Shown: piece after piece, positions 54,192 through 64,000 of the stretch
How the letters are laid out: each line of letters begins with the position of its first letter
Numbering within the stretch: the stretch's first letter is position 1
DNA from: Curvularia sp. ZM96
Taxonomy: Eukaryota; Ascomycota; Dothideomycetes; Pleosporales; Pleosporaceae
Assembly: GCA_022457065.1 (NCBI GenBank)
Contig: JAJGBQ010000005.1
Span: forward strand, 620,001 to 684,000
DNA length: 64,000 bases
Direction of reading: 5' to 3'
Translations under genes and position numbers: made by a program
The notes under the pieces: model-generated
Told to the model about the DNA's origin: nothing
Database searches by the model: none
The model's input: the letters and a program-made list of their open reading frames with translations, nothing else

Positions 54192-56169
54192 ATGGAACGT
54201 CTGCCTGATGAGCTTGTGCTCCATATCATCTCATGTATGTGCCCAGAGATACATACATCAGCAACGTGCCCCACTCTGACCATCCATTCCTCCAGATCTC
54301 GAACCCTTTGAGATTGCTAACCTCCAGCTCGTATCCCGCCACTTCCTGAGCCTCTGCCGTGACAACAGTCTCTGGAAGTCTCTCTGCTTCTCGCATTCCG
54401 CTGCTGAGCGCCGACGCCGCCGTCTCGAGTTATCGGCGGACATTGACCCGCGACTCGCTGAGCTGATTCGTGCTGCCGACACCCTCACGAATGCATTTGA
54501 TACCTCGTCGCACAGTGGCAATGAGTCCAACGCTGGGCCACAGCAACAAAGCGATAGGGAAAGGAGGCGACAGGCCTTGATGGCCAACTGGGACCCAAGC
54601 TACCCCGATGAGAAGGTCAATTGGTACCAGGACTTTATACAAAGACACGCAGAGCAGAACATCAGCTGGTTCCAAGACGTGGGTGATGGACGTCGAGACG
54701 AAGGTCATGTCAGGAGAGATGCTACGGGCGCAGGAATATTGTTTGACAGCGATGGGCTGGCAGACAAGCTTGTTGCGCCACTCGACGATGGCAGCATATG
54801 GATATGGGACGCTTCTGCAAACAGCGATCGCCAGGGCAAGGTCATAGCTAATAGTGATATGGGCCTCCTCCCAGGCAAAGGTTCCGACTTGGACTTTGAT
54901 ACCAGAGTCGCCCAAAGTCAAGCTATCATGACAGAAACGGGCGCTGTCGAGTGCGTAAGCATCGACAGCAAGCTCAACAAGGGCTTCTTTGCTGTCCAGA
55001 ACATCTTGAACGAAGTCGATCTCAATACTCTGAAAGTTGTCTCGAGGACTCCGTATCCTTTTCCCATTACTGCTCTATCCGAAGCTCACCACCGAACGCC
55101 TCTAACGGTCGGGACAAACTGGACTTTGCATCTTCACGATACGCGAAAGCCTCCCCAACCCGCGTCCCTAGCTCGATGTGAACTCATTGCTGGCGCAACT
55201 GACACTTCTTTCTCACGCCTTGAGACAGGCGACTTTGGCGGTCATGTCTCGCTTTCACAACCGGGCGCGCTCTCCATCCTACATCTGCCTACAGCGCGCG
55301 AGTGGGACGGCAATGGAGACATCTGGGTCGGCGGCCGCTTCACTAGTATGCTCAACTTTGACCGCCGATATTTTCCCCGGCTCCGCGGTACTGTCCACTC
55401 TGGCGCCCGCCTTTCATGCATTACAGCAATACCCCATCCTTTTGTGCCACAAGAACTTCGCCTTGGACAAGCACCTAGCTTGCATGCATCGCTACGCGAG
55501 GTCAAGTCTCTTCCGGGCCATACCCTAATTGCAGCAGGCGAATACAAAGGCAAAGGTTCCCTTGAGCTCTACGGCCTGTCGAGCGAGCCGTCGCTGTCGA
55601 TCAACTCTAGCGACAGCCGCACAACAAGCAACAGAAAGGCGTACTACCAAAACAGGCAGACGGCCAGTAGCTCAAAGTTGCTTTCTGTTGCGCCGCACGG
55701 CACGCGACTCGTTTTCTCAGATGGCGACGGCAATGTGAAATGGGTTGAGCGTGACGGCTCAACGCCAGTCCGCCACTTCAACATCAATGATTTCCAGCGC
55801 TCCCCCTCCGAACCTGCACAGCATGCTCAACTTGTCAGCGCACTGCCAGATACCGAAGCCAGTTGGGGCGATATTGTACAAAAAATCTTGCCAACCATGA
55901 ATCCATCTCTGCTTTCTCGCCCCTCTGTCTCGTCAAACGAAGCGCTTGGTCTTGACAATCTGGTTGTCTGGACTGGAGACGGTAAGCTGGGTATGTTGGG
56001 CTTTGGGCACGACCCCTTATTTGAAAGAGACGTGTTTGAAGATGCGTTGGAGGAGCAGGGTGTTGATGCTGGGGAGAAGGTAAGGGAGAGGCAGTACAGT
56101 GCTGAGATGCGGAGGGCGCTGGAGCACCAGGCGAGGGAGTTGAGGTGGCTGAGGGGATATGGGTTGTAG
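54192..56169 (+). CDS. F-box protein with WD40-like repeats
   Basis: Exons 54192-54234 and 54296-56169 (61-bp GT-AG intron) give 638 residues. The F-box is assembled across the intron: MERLPDELVLHIISY then LEPFEIANLQLVSRHFLSLC and DNSLWKSLC (residues 1-45). The remainder holds irregular beta-propeller-like repeats (PLDDGSIWIWDASAN, NWTLHLHDTRKP, DGNGDIWVGGRF, LVFSDGDGNVKWVERDGS, VVWTGDGKLGMLGFG). F-box proteins recruit substrates to SCF ubiquitin ligases through Skp1; the propeller would be the substrate-binding part. Target unknown. An acidic/Arg-rich linker lies between the two domains. Confidence 0.85.
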
Positions 56170-56592
56170 ACTGGGAAAGGGTTGAGAGTACTCCGTAGAT
56201 AGACTATTGTTAAATACACTATCTAGACTTGTACTAGTATCTCGTAGAATCAAACAGCCGTGCCTTGCTCGGAAGAAAGTGCAACAGCATGGCTGGTGGC
56301 GGGCTGTTCATTTAGCGCGGACCCTGGCTCCCCGCACGACGCGCGATCACAAGACACCGCGTCTAGGTGCCGTTTATCACATTTCGTCTTGTTGTTCGCT
56401 ATAAAACTTAAGCCGTATGCTTACGGCATTCGACACATTGAGATGTCCTGCTTATTTCCAATGTGTTTGACAGCTCGGTTATGCGGCACGTCGACCACCG
56501 AGCCAAGACGTGTCTCTTAGGACGTGCTCTTCTGCACAATGCGTGATTCCCTGTGGCTTTTTTTCAGTCTTTGATCTAATCATCTCGGACGA
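56170..56592. other. Intergenic between F-box and ATPase genes
   Basis: About 420 bp between two plus-strand genes; no additional gene seen. Confidence 0.45.
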
Positions 56593-58231
56593 ATGAGACG
56601 CTCTCTCCAACGTGCTAGACGCGGTGAGCATCTCTCTACAATTGTATTCCGACAGGTAGCTGATATGTCCAGGATGGCTGGTCCTACCCCTCGGCAGACA
56701 TCCCACTCGCTTTCGGTCCATTCCCTTCCTTTTACAGTCCTCAGCCAGCCATGCGCCAAATGACAGGTCTTCGAAAGACGGAGCTCACAACGAGAATAAG
56801 GAGGAACGCAGCAAGTTTGCCCGGAGCGTCCTCGAAGGAAGTACCGTTGCGTTGATATCGCTGTTTGGACTAGGCCTCGGCGGCTACGCTTACAGCATAT
56901 TCTACAAAAGGACCGTAGCAAAGAAGATTGAGAATGCCTTTGCTACAGGCTATAGTTCCCAGGAGCGAGTTGCTCTAGGCCGTGTCGCGTATGGTTCGGA
57001 ACCCGACAAGATACGCGAGATTGTGGAAAGGGAATACTGGGTTCCAAGAGTCGAGCAGCAAGACATTGACAACGTTGTCAACGGGAAAGCAAGAGGGAGA
57101 TATTACCTCGTCATTGGCGAGCGGGGTACCGGCAAGCGGGCGTTGCTGTTGGAAGCGATGAGAAAGGTCAACGGCGACGGTATTGCTATGCTCGAAGCCC
57201 ATAACGATTTGGAAGTGTTCCGCACACGGCTCGGTAAGGCTATTGATTACGAGTTCCACGAGGACTATATTGGTGGCTTGTTCAGTATCCGGGGCCCAAG
57301 GGATAGCTCGCCGCTCCTCGATATTGAAAGGGCACTCAACCAGTTGGAGAAGGTAGCCTTGTCGATGAGAAAGCGGCGTGGAAAACCGTTGCTTATGATC
57401 ATCAATAACATTCACCTGTTCAAGGACGATGGACCAGGCAGGCATCTGTTGGAGATTTTGCAGCAGCGGGCGGAGATCTGGGCTGGCAATGAGCTGGTCA
57501 CGACCGTCTTCACATCCGACGAGTTCTGGACCCTCGAGCGCCTCACACCACATGCGACCAATATGAGTGTCATGAGCATCAGAGATGTGCGCAAGGATGT
57601 CGTCACCAAGGCGCTCAAGCAATACCGAGCTCGTTACCACAACGAGGACACGCCACAGAGCATACTCGACGAAGTCTTCGCCAAGGTCGGCGGTCGCCTC
57701 ATCTTCTTGAATCAAGTCGCCAAATCCCAGGACATGCTAGAGACGTGTCGACAGATCAACCGGAGAGAAAAATCATGGTTTCTCAACAACTGCTGGATTC
57801 TAGGCGACTCCATGGACGATGATGTGGAAGAACAGCAGAAATACTGTGCTGCAGCCATCATTCTAGCACGAGCACTTGTCCTTCGCGAAAAGGTTCCGTC
57901 GTCCGACTCAGATGATGAGTTCACATTGCCCGAGATCCCTCTACATGAAGCGCGACAAATCATTACTCGAGCGGACTTTGTGCACCCTTTTGATCACATC
58001 AACGTTGTGCATATTGATGCGCACGGCATGGTTCGCGCGGATTCGGTGCCCATGCAGAATGCGTTTCGCGAAGTTGTTCAGCAGCCTGGGTTTGAGGAGC
58101 ACCTCAAGGCGACACTGAATCGGCTGGATGAGCTGGAGAGCCTGGCGAGGACGAGGGAGGTTGCAGTTAGGAAGTTGCCGGACAGGAGTGGGGGGATTGT
58201 TCCGGTGCAAGAGTACTGCGCGAAGTTGTAG
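56593..58231 (+). CDS. Mitochondrial AAA-type ATPase, orphan
   Basis: Exons 56593-56655 and 56738-58231 (82-bp GT-AG intron, phase 0) give 518 residues. The first exon provides a mitochondrial presequence (MRRSLQRARRGEHLSTIVFRQ, rich in Arg, no acid except one Glu). A hydrophobic segment (VALISLFGLGLGGYAYSIFY, residues about 58-77) may be a membrane anchor. The P-loop is GERGTGKR (148-155), and a Walker B-like strand LLMIINNIHLF follows about 90 residues later with Asn in place of the usual acidic pair. The C-terminal half is helical. The overall plan is that of fungal mitochondrial P-loop proteins of the AAA/STAND type with no assigned role. Walker B without Asp/Glu suggests weak or unusual hydrolysis. 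Confidence 0.75.
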
Positions 58232-59128
58232 GTGGCGATGGAATGTAGTTCCTGTTGTCTCGCCTTTGGAGGTTTCCGCCGACCAAGTACAGGCTACTGA
58301 TGACAAGTTTTTGTTGGGATTTTCCCATCCATCTGCCTCTTTTCCTCGAAAACAATACCAATGAAATTGACATGTAGATTGGATGTGTGAGAAGTGAGCA
58401 GTCTAATGCGTTATATCCTTGGCATGACTGAAATCTGTTTCTTGTGAAGCAGACACAGTAGAAAACAACAAGCTAAGGAACATACGACATCATGTATCAC
58501 AACGTACATGCAATTGGTGGTTTACAGGAATAGTTAGAGCAATAAATGCAATAGATAGACGACAGCCAGTCTCAATTGTAGCACATATATGTCATCATCC
58601 TCCCCTACACACTTTTGAAACTCAAATCCTTCCTTCTCACCTTAAACACTCCCGCACAGATGTAAGCCGTAGATTAATTTAGGCAAATCTGCCCCGCAGC
58701 GGAAAAATGACACTCGGGCCAGCACTTCTCACGAAACATGCAGGATCCCCATCTATCAGAAAATCGGCCCTGCAGCAATATGTACGTATCCGCATTCGTT
58801 CAGTACGTGTTCATGTATATGTAGGTACTGTACCAAGGCAGCTAGCGCCAGGGCAAAGATCAGCCCCAGGGTCCACCTTGCATGGATGTGGGGAAAAGGA
58901 AGGCGGAAAAATACTCCAACCTAGTCAATCAAGCGCGAACTTCGGAAGGCCCAGACATCCGTATCTCCATGCTCCTCCACCCCGTCGTCTCATGACCGTC
59001 ACGCTACGAAGGCGCATCTGGCCTCATCCTCTCATTCTTCTTTTTCACATCTCATGATTGCAGAGACATGTGCTATCGCTTGTCTTCCCTTTTCCCCTAA
59101 CCCTGCGACGGTTTGACGTTTCGCTACC
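58232..59128. other. Intergenic between ATPase and ferroportin-like genes
   Basis: About 900 bp. No supported gene; the promoter of the ferroportin-like gene lies at the right end. Confidence 0.45.
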
Positions 59129-60748
59129 ATGACCGAACTCACGGCGATGGCTATGTCGCCACAAGGTGACTACCCCGCGTCTCCATCATCCAGCAGCAAC
59201 AGCAACAGCAACACCAGATATCATGAATCTGGTAGTCACCAGCACCTTCTGTGGCGCCTTTACGTCTCTCACACACTATCGACATGGAACGCGCGCACGT
59301 TTGAGTTTGGCGCTGTCATCTTCCTAGCTGCTATCTTCCCTGGCACCCTCTTCTTCGCCTCATGCTATGCGCTGTTTCGCGCTGCGGCAGCTGCCGTACT
59401 GGGGTCCTGGATCGGACACCAGGTTGACTGTAAAGACAGGTTGGTCGTTGTTAGACAGAGTATCGTTTGGCAGCGGCTGTCAGTGGCAGGGTCGTGTCTC
59501 ATGCTAGTCTTTATGTTATCCAGTGGTGGTGATGAGCAAAAAGAGAAGGGAATCGCAACATATGCCTTATTTGTTGGCAGCGTGGTACTAGCGTGTGTAG
59601 AAAAGCTCGCTTTCGTCGCCAACACGGTATCTGTCGAGCGCGACTGGATCATCGTCGTGGCGGAAAGTCTCCAGGTAGATCGCCAGGCGCTCAACAGCAC
59701 GATGCGACGGATCGATCTCGTGTGCAAGCTCGTTGCGCCCGTCGGCATTGGCCTCATCGAAGGCACATACTCGACCCAACTCGCCATCTGGATTGTTTTC
59801 CTCCAAAACGCAATTAGCGTTGTGGTAGAGTACTTTGCCATTGCGCAAGTCTACGCCGCAGTGCCCGAACTGGCTCAGGGTAAAAACGCGCCGAACCCGT
59901 CACAGTCTGAAACACCAGACACGACGGGCATGCGACAGTCGCAGGAAACCCATGATCCCGAGCCAGCAGCCGCCCCTGGTCCTCGCTTTGCCGTCGCTGT
60001 TAATAAAATAGCACGGCGGCACCTCGAGCCGTGGAAGAACTACGCCCAAAACCCAGCTTTCCTCGCCTCCTTTTCCCTGTCCCTCCTCTACCTCACTGTC
60101 CTGAGCTTCGCCTCGCAAATGACCACATATCTGCTCTCTCTCGGCTTCAGCAGCACACACGTTTCTCTTATGCGCCTGGGCTCCGTCACACTGGAACTCT
60201 GCGCCACCGTCGCCGCACCGTATGTCATGAGCCGAATCAGCGCCGTGCGAGCCGGGCTATGGTTCATCAACGAGCAAGTCCTTTCCATAGCCCTCGCCAT
60301 CGGCTTCTGGCTCTGGATCTCCAACAAGCCCATGCTGGCTGGCGGCGCACTTGTCCTCGGCGTCGCCTTTTCCCGCCTGGGGCTCTGGGGTTTCGATCTT
60401 AGCGTGCAGTTTCTCGTCCAGGAAGACGCACCAGAAGCCACGCGGGGATCTTTCTCAGCCATCGAAATGGCACTACAAAATATCTTCGAACTGGCTTCGT
60501 TCGCTACCACCATGGTGTTTTACCGGCCCCAGCAGTTTAAGATCCCAGTCTTCATCAGCGCGGGCGCTATCGTGTCGAGTGCGGCGTGCTTTGCCGGGTT
60601 TGTGAGGAGAAAGAGGGGTCATTTGTTGCATACGGATCGGTGCTTGAAGAGAATGGGGAAAACAGGGAGGTACGAGGTGCTGCCCACGATTGAAGAGGAG
60701 TTTGAAGTGGAAGCGGAAGAGGCGGGGAGGAGGGACTTGCGGACTTGA
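59129..60748 (+). CDS. Ferroportin-like iron transporter (SLC40 family)
   Basis: Intronless, 539 residues. After a Ser/Asn-rich cytoplasmic N-terminus (residues 1-45), the first family block reads LYVSHTLSTWNARTFEFGAVIFLAAIFP, with the Trp-x-x-Arg-x-x-x-Phe pattern of ferroportin helix 1. About ten further hydrophobic helices follow, with FVANTVSVERDWI and MRRIDLVCKLVAPVGIG, which resemble conserved ferroportin segments. A hydrophilic loop of about 60 residues splits the two six-helix halves. Ferroportins export Fe(II) or related metals across the plasma or vacuolar membrane; direction and location here are unknown. The C-terminal tail is acidic. Confidence 0.85.
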   Translation: MTELTAMAMSPQGDYPASPSSSSNSNSNTRYHESGSHQHLLWRLYVSHTLSTWNARTFEFGAVIFLAAIFPGTLFFASCYALFRAAAAAVLGSWIGHQVDCKDRLVVVRQSIVWQRLSVAGSCLMLVFMLSSGGDEQKEKGIATYALFVGSVVLACVEKLAFVANTVSVERDWIIVVAESLQVDRQALNSTMRRIDLVCKLVAPVGIGLIEGTYSTQLAIWIVFLQNAISVVVEYFAIAQVYAAVPELAQGKNAPNPSQSETPDTTGMRQSQETHDPEPAAAPGPRFAVAVNKIARRHLEPWKNYAQNPAFLASFSLSLLYLTVLSFASQMTTYLLSLGFSSTHVSLMRLGSVTLELCATVAAPYVMSRISAVRAGLWFINEQVLSIALAIGFWLWISNKPMLAGGALVLGVAFSRLGLWGFDLSVQFLVQEDAPEATRGSFSAIEMALQNIFELASFATTMVFYRPQQFKIPVFISAGAIVSSAACFAGFVRRKRGHLLHTDRCLKRMGKTGRYEVLPTIEEEFEVEAEEAGRRDLRT

Positions 60749-61222
60749 GTTGGTTTGTATTGAAATCAAATAACCTGTTGTTAAAAATGTTGTTATTACA
60801 GTGCCTTGATGTCCTTTGTTTCTGATATCCTCTATGCATGACGACTCTCTCTCTCTGATATGTATGTGAGTTTGAGTCAAGAACTTCGAACGACACCTAA
60901 TGAATATCTCTTCTACATCCACAGAATCACCTACACTGGCCTTCTTCCAACATCTTCAATATTTTTCATACATATATTTCTTGAAGAAGAAATCATTGCA
61001 CAGCAGCGGAAGCGGATCATGAAAAAGGGATAAAAATGTTCAAGCCACCTATCGTAGCCCTCCACACATAATTATATAGTGGATGTTGTTGAAACTATAC
61101 AAACAAGCTATGCAGCCGCTTTCCTCTATGATAAGCTACAATAGTATGTCCTCTTGCCAACGCCGAACCATGCCATGCTATGCAATCAACAATTGAAAAG
61201 TCAAGAAAGAAAAAAGGAAAGA
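60749..61222. other. Convergent intergenic region
   Basis: About 470 bp between the ferroportin-like and lipin stops. Probable 3' untranslated sequence of both; nothing else seen. Confidence 0.45.
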
Positions 61223-63478
61223 TTATCTTTGTGAAGGAATAGGTGTGGCGTCCCGAACGTCTAATGTTTCTACACCGCGTTCAACTGTCTCTTCATCGTC
61301 GCGCAAATCTTGTATCGCTGTGGTATCCTCGTCATCATCTACGCCCTCATCCTCGTCTGTGTCATGGGCGTCTTCGTAGTACTCCTCGCCCTCTGCGTAA
61401 TCGCCGCCTTCTACACTCTCCAAGACTGAATCGCCCATGCCGGCTTCGTCCATCGAGTCGCGTGACATGTAGCTGCCCTCGAGGTCCTCACCCATCTCCG
61501 ACCTCTCGTCTTCACTGCGGATGCTAGCCGCTTCCGTGTCGACATCGTCGTCATCATCATCCTCGCTGTCAGTGAAGTCGGCAATATCCGGAGGGGGATC
61601 GCGCCAGTAGTTGAAGTCTGTGTAGGCTTCACCTCCTGCAGGGACAAGTAGTCCGACGGGAGGAAAGAAATGATCAACAATCTCGCGCATGCTAGCGTAA
61701 CCGGTCTTGTAAGAATTGAGGGACAAGACGTCGAGACTGACTTCGGCATTAGAGTTGATTGTGAAGATGCGCGTGGAGGGGATATTAACGGAGCGGTAGG
61801 AAAGGGCGTCAGTAAAACGGTTGCCAAAGCCAGCGTAAAAAGGAGTTTGGCCTGGAGGCTTGTCAAACAGCTGCATGATATCCCGGAGGCAGGCCATTTT
61901 GAAGACTTCTGGCTTCCGCAGATAAATTTCTCGGCGGAGGGCAGCAATTGTGCGGTCTGGACTCATGATGACCGGGCCCTTGGGGAGACGGTAGTTGTCT
62001 TGCACAACTCCGTTCAGATAAGCTCTTGTGGTGTCTGCTTGGCCGACAGAGCGACTGGTGAGATAGAAGATATTGTAGCCGTTGTTGACAATATCTGTGT
62101 AGAGTTTGGCAACTCCTTGATGGGTCCAGTCCCTGCCTATCATGTTCAAGACGTGGCCCAGAGCATCCGACTTGGTAATGGTTCCGTCAATGTCGGAAAT
62201 GACAATGGGGACATCGTGCTTCCAATAAAACATGTAAGCCTCACATTTGGATCTGTTCACGGTGAAGCTCATGGTATTCGCACCGGGCTTGAGATTCAGG
62301 GCTTTTAGTTGGTCACTGGTCAGGCGCAACGTCTTTGCATACGTCTTGTTCTCGTTTTTGCGCGCCTCGGGCGAGTGTGGCGCAGACATACCAAGAGCAC
62401 TATCTGAGTCTCTGCGGAGATGGGGGAATTGGGCCGTGTCATCGCTGCGGCCGCTGTCACTTTGGTAGCCCGGATCTGACAAGGCGTCAGTAGATCCCAG
62501 GGCACCCTCGTTCAAGACATTCATGGAAGTCTTGGCCATGGCCGCAGCTTTAGCCTCTTCACTGCTGTAGATCCACAGGTTTCCATTTTCGTCGGCGCCG
62601 ATAAGGGCGCCAATGTCGTAGTCACCTGCGAGCTCGTCGGAGAGGATGCGCCTGGCTATGACCTCGGCACGCAGTGCATCCTCCTCACTACTCTTGTAAC
62701 CCGTCATGTCAAGCTCCAAGTCGCCCGTCTCGGTGACCTTGTTAGGGATATTGGAGGTGAAGAGCTTCTTGGACAGCTTAATGGCACGGGCAAGGGCTTC
62801 ACTGGGGGACACCGGTGGCGGACTTGCTGAGCGCGTGGACCTGTTCCATGCCGTCGCATCTTCTTTGCTTATTTGCAGCGGGCCCCTTAGCTGCGGCTGA
62901 GACTCGTCGAATGCTTTGGCGAAGCCGTCCTTGACCGAGGGCACCGTCTCGTCGGTGCTGGCCCTGTGCATATGGAAGCCCGACCAGTCGCCCGACTTGG
63001 GGCGGCCATACTCGGCTTCTGCGTGCAGGCTTTCTGCGGCAGGGACCGACATGGACATGCGGCCCCTCCTTGTTCCAACGCTGGCTCCGTCGAGATCCAG
63101 GGGTTCGGGTTCGTCGAAGGGGCGGTCGGAGGATAGCTCGGCGGGCTTCTGATCAGGGCTGGTGGCGGGGGAAGCGATGGGCGAGGTTTGCATCTCTGCG
63201 GGAATGTTGCGCGACGTCTCGAAGACGAAGAAGGCCTCGCCGCCTTCGCCCAGCTTCATTGAATAGTCCTGCAGCTCGCCATTGACGCGGAACTCGACCT
63301 TCTTGTCCGAGGGCCTGAGGATCTGGTACTTGCCGAAGCGGACATGGAAGGGGGAGCATGCGAGGGTGCCATCTTCGTGCTCGACAACGATGGTGTCGAT
63401 GGCGCCGCTGAGGGTTGCGGGATTGATCGAGTTCCAGCCCTTGGAGACGCTGCCGGTAATGGACCGGACGTAGTTCAT
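61223..63478 (-). CDS. pah1: Lipin-type phosphatidate phosphatase (Pah1/Smp2/Ned1)
   Basis: Intronless, 751 residues. The N-LIP domain is at residues 1-90 (MNYVRSITGSVSKGWNSINP, GAIDTIVVEHEDGTLACSPFHVRFGK). The catalytic HAD motif DIDGT is at 429-433, within VISDIDGTITKSDALGHVL, followed by the lipin C-terminal domain (NIFYLTSRSVGQADTTRAYL, LPKGPVIMSPDRT, FYAGFGNRFTDALSYRSVNI). The tail is strongly acidic. Pah1 dephosphorylates phosphatidate to diacylglycerol at the nuclear/ER membrane and controls the balance between triglyceride and phospholipid synthesis. The Mg-binding and nucleophile aspartates are intact, so it should be active. Many Ser/Pro sites in the linker suit regulation by phosphorylation. 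Confidence 0.95.
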   Translation of the reverse strand: MNYVRSITGSVSKGWNSINPATLSGAIDTIVVEHEDGTLACSPFHVRFGKYQILRPSDKKVEFRVNGELQDYSMKLGEGGEAFFVFETSRNIPAEMQTSPIASPATSPDQKPAELSSDRPFDEPEPLDLDGASVGTRRGRMSMSVPAAESLHAEAEYGRPKSGDWSGFHMHRASTDETVPSVKDGFAKAFDESQPQLRGPLQISKEDATAWNRSTRSASPPPVSPSEALARAIKLSKKLFTSNIPNKVTETGDLELDMTGYKSSEEDALRAEVIARRILSDELAGDYDIGALIGADENGNLWIYSSEEAKAAAMAKTSMNVLNEGALGSTDALSDPGYQSDSGRSDDTAQFPHLRRDSDSALGMSAPHSPEARKNENKTYAKTLRLTSDQLKALNLKPGANTMSFTVNRSKCEAYMFYWKHDVPIVISDIDGTITKSDALGHVLNMIGRDWTHQGVAKLYTDIVNNGYNIFYLTSRSVGQADTTRAYLNGVVQDNYRLPKGPVIMSPDRTIAALRREIYLRKPEVFKMACLRDIMQLFDKPPGQTPFYAGFGNRFTDALSYRSVNIPSTRIFTINSNAEVSLDVLSLNSYKTGYASMREIVDHFFPPVGLLVPAGGEAYTDFNYWRDPPPDIADFTDSEDDDDDDVDTEAASIRSEDERSEMGEDLEGSYMSRDSMDEAGMGDSVLESVEGGDYAEGEEYYEDAHDTDEDEGVDDDEDTTAIQDLRDDEETVERGVETLDVRDATPIPSQR

Positions 63479-64000
63479 GGTGTGCGTAGGCGCGTGGGAG
63501 AGAGGGAGAGGGGTTTGCAGGAGAGAGCGTGTCTGGGACCCTGTTGGGCTGGGTGGCCGGGGTTTAGGTGTCGGAGAAAGTACGTCAGATGGGTTTTATG
63601 GGTGGGATGATGCAAATGGTCCGAGGCGAGACTGGATTTGGCCTTTCACATGCCGACAGCGAGGGCGAGGCTTTCCCCGAAGGAAGCGGACGGCGGGGCA
63701 GGGCAGGTAGGGCGGCGGATGGAAGAATGGTCCCAGGGGGAGAGGAGAGTGAAGAAGGGAAAAGAAGGCCGCGCCCAGCCCCAGACGCGATCATCGTCAC
63801 CGGTCGGCGCCTCACAGACGTCAGCTGCCGTCATGTGCCCGTCCGATTCGAGTCGCGCTGAGACGCCGTTTGGTCGGCACATGCTGCCACGGGACGCGGG
63901 CATTGGAGCACTGGGGCGTTGGGCGAGGCTGCTGATCCATGGTGTAGAGATAATGGCACAGGAGACATGGAGACGGTCATGCACTTGCATGGGCTGTACA
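63479..64000. other. Upstream region of pah1
   Basis: About 520 bp to the window edge. Promoter and leader of the lipin gene; open frames here look like composition artefacts. Confidence 0.45.

Overview
The window is nuclear DNA from a filamentous ascomycete. Genes are split by short (46-107 bp) GT-AG introns, 5' leaders are CT-rich with TATA boxes, and housekeeping genes (Tim10, GWT1, Nup2-type nucleoporin, lipin, D-lactate dehydrogenase, Sfr1) alternate with secreted and orphan genes. Gene content and protein style fit a Dothideomycete, probably Pleosporales; that placement is inference. I found no rRNA, tRNA or CRISPR.

Layout. 1-3.7 kb: a divergent pair, an AtuA/DUF1446 protein (cut by the left edge) and a family III CoA-transferase, sharing one promoter; this looks like a small catabolic unit. 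3.7-5.5 kb: AT-rich, with decayed direct repeats that differ mostly by transitions and a perfect hairpin. Next to it, at 5.5-6.1 kb, is a cysteine-free secreted protein with a Kex2 site. 6.4-8.6 kb: a GNAT acetyltransferase and a metallo-beta-lactamase-like protein, converging. 9.5-13.9 kb: a 1399-residue FG nucleoporin with a C-terminal Ran-binding domain, whose two small 5' exons I recovered by splicing. 16.6-21.9 kb: a basic coiled-coil protein, mitochondrial D-lactate dehydrogenase and an acidic orphan.

23.5-34 kb is the most accessory-looking part: a membrane-anchored orphan, a six-exon secreted zinc metallopeptidase-like protein divergent from a secreted cysteine-containing orphan, a 3.9 kb stretch without genes, and a 706-residue Tyr/Pro repeat wall protein. 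36.6-44.7 kb returns to conserved genes: Tim10, a disordered/coiled-coil orphan with tandem E-box repeats near its promoter, GWT1 and Sfr1. 44.7-52.2 kb is sparse: a dead short-chain dehydrogenase relic, a class I hydrophobin and an HPP membrane protein. 52.2-64 kb: a mucin-like single-pass surface protein, an F-box protein, a mitochondrial AAA-type ATPase, a ferroportin-like transporter and the lipin phosphatidate phosphatase.

I see no single multigene machine. The best leads are the decayed-repeat/secreted-protein neighbourhood, the metallopeptidase whose zinc motif is created by splicing, the odd CoA-transferase architecture and the Tyr/Pro repeat protein. All intron coordinates were worked out by hand from splice sites and reading frames. 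Gene features are given as start to stop codon, with exons listed in the evidence.
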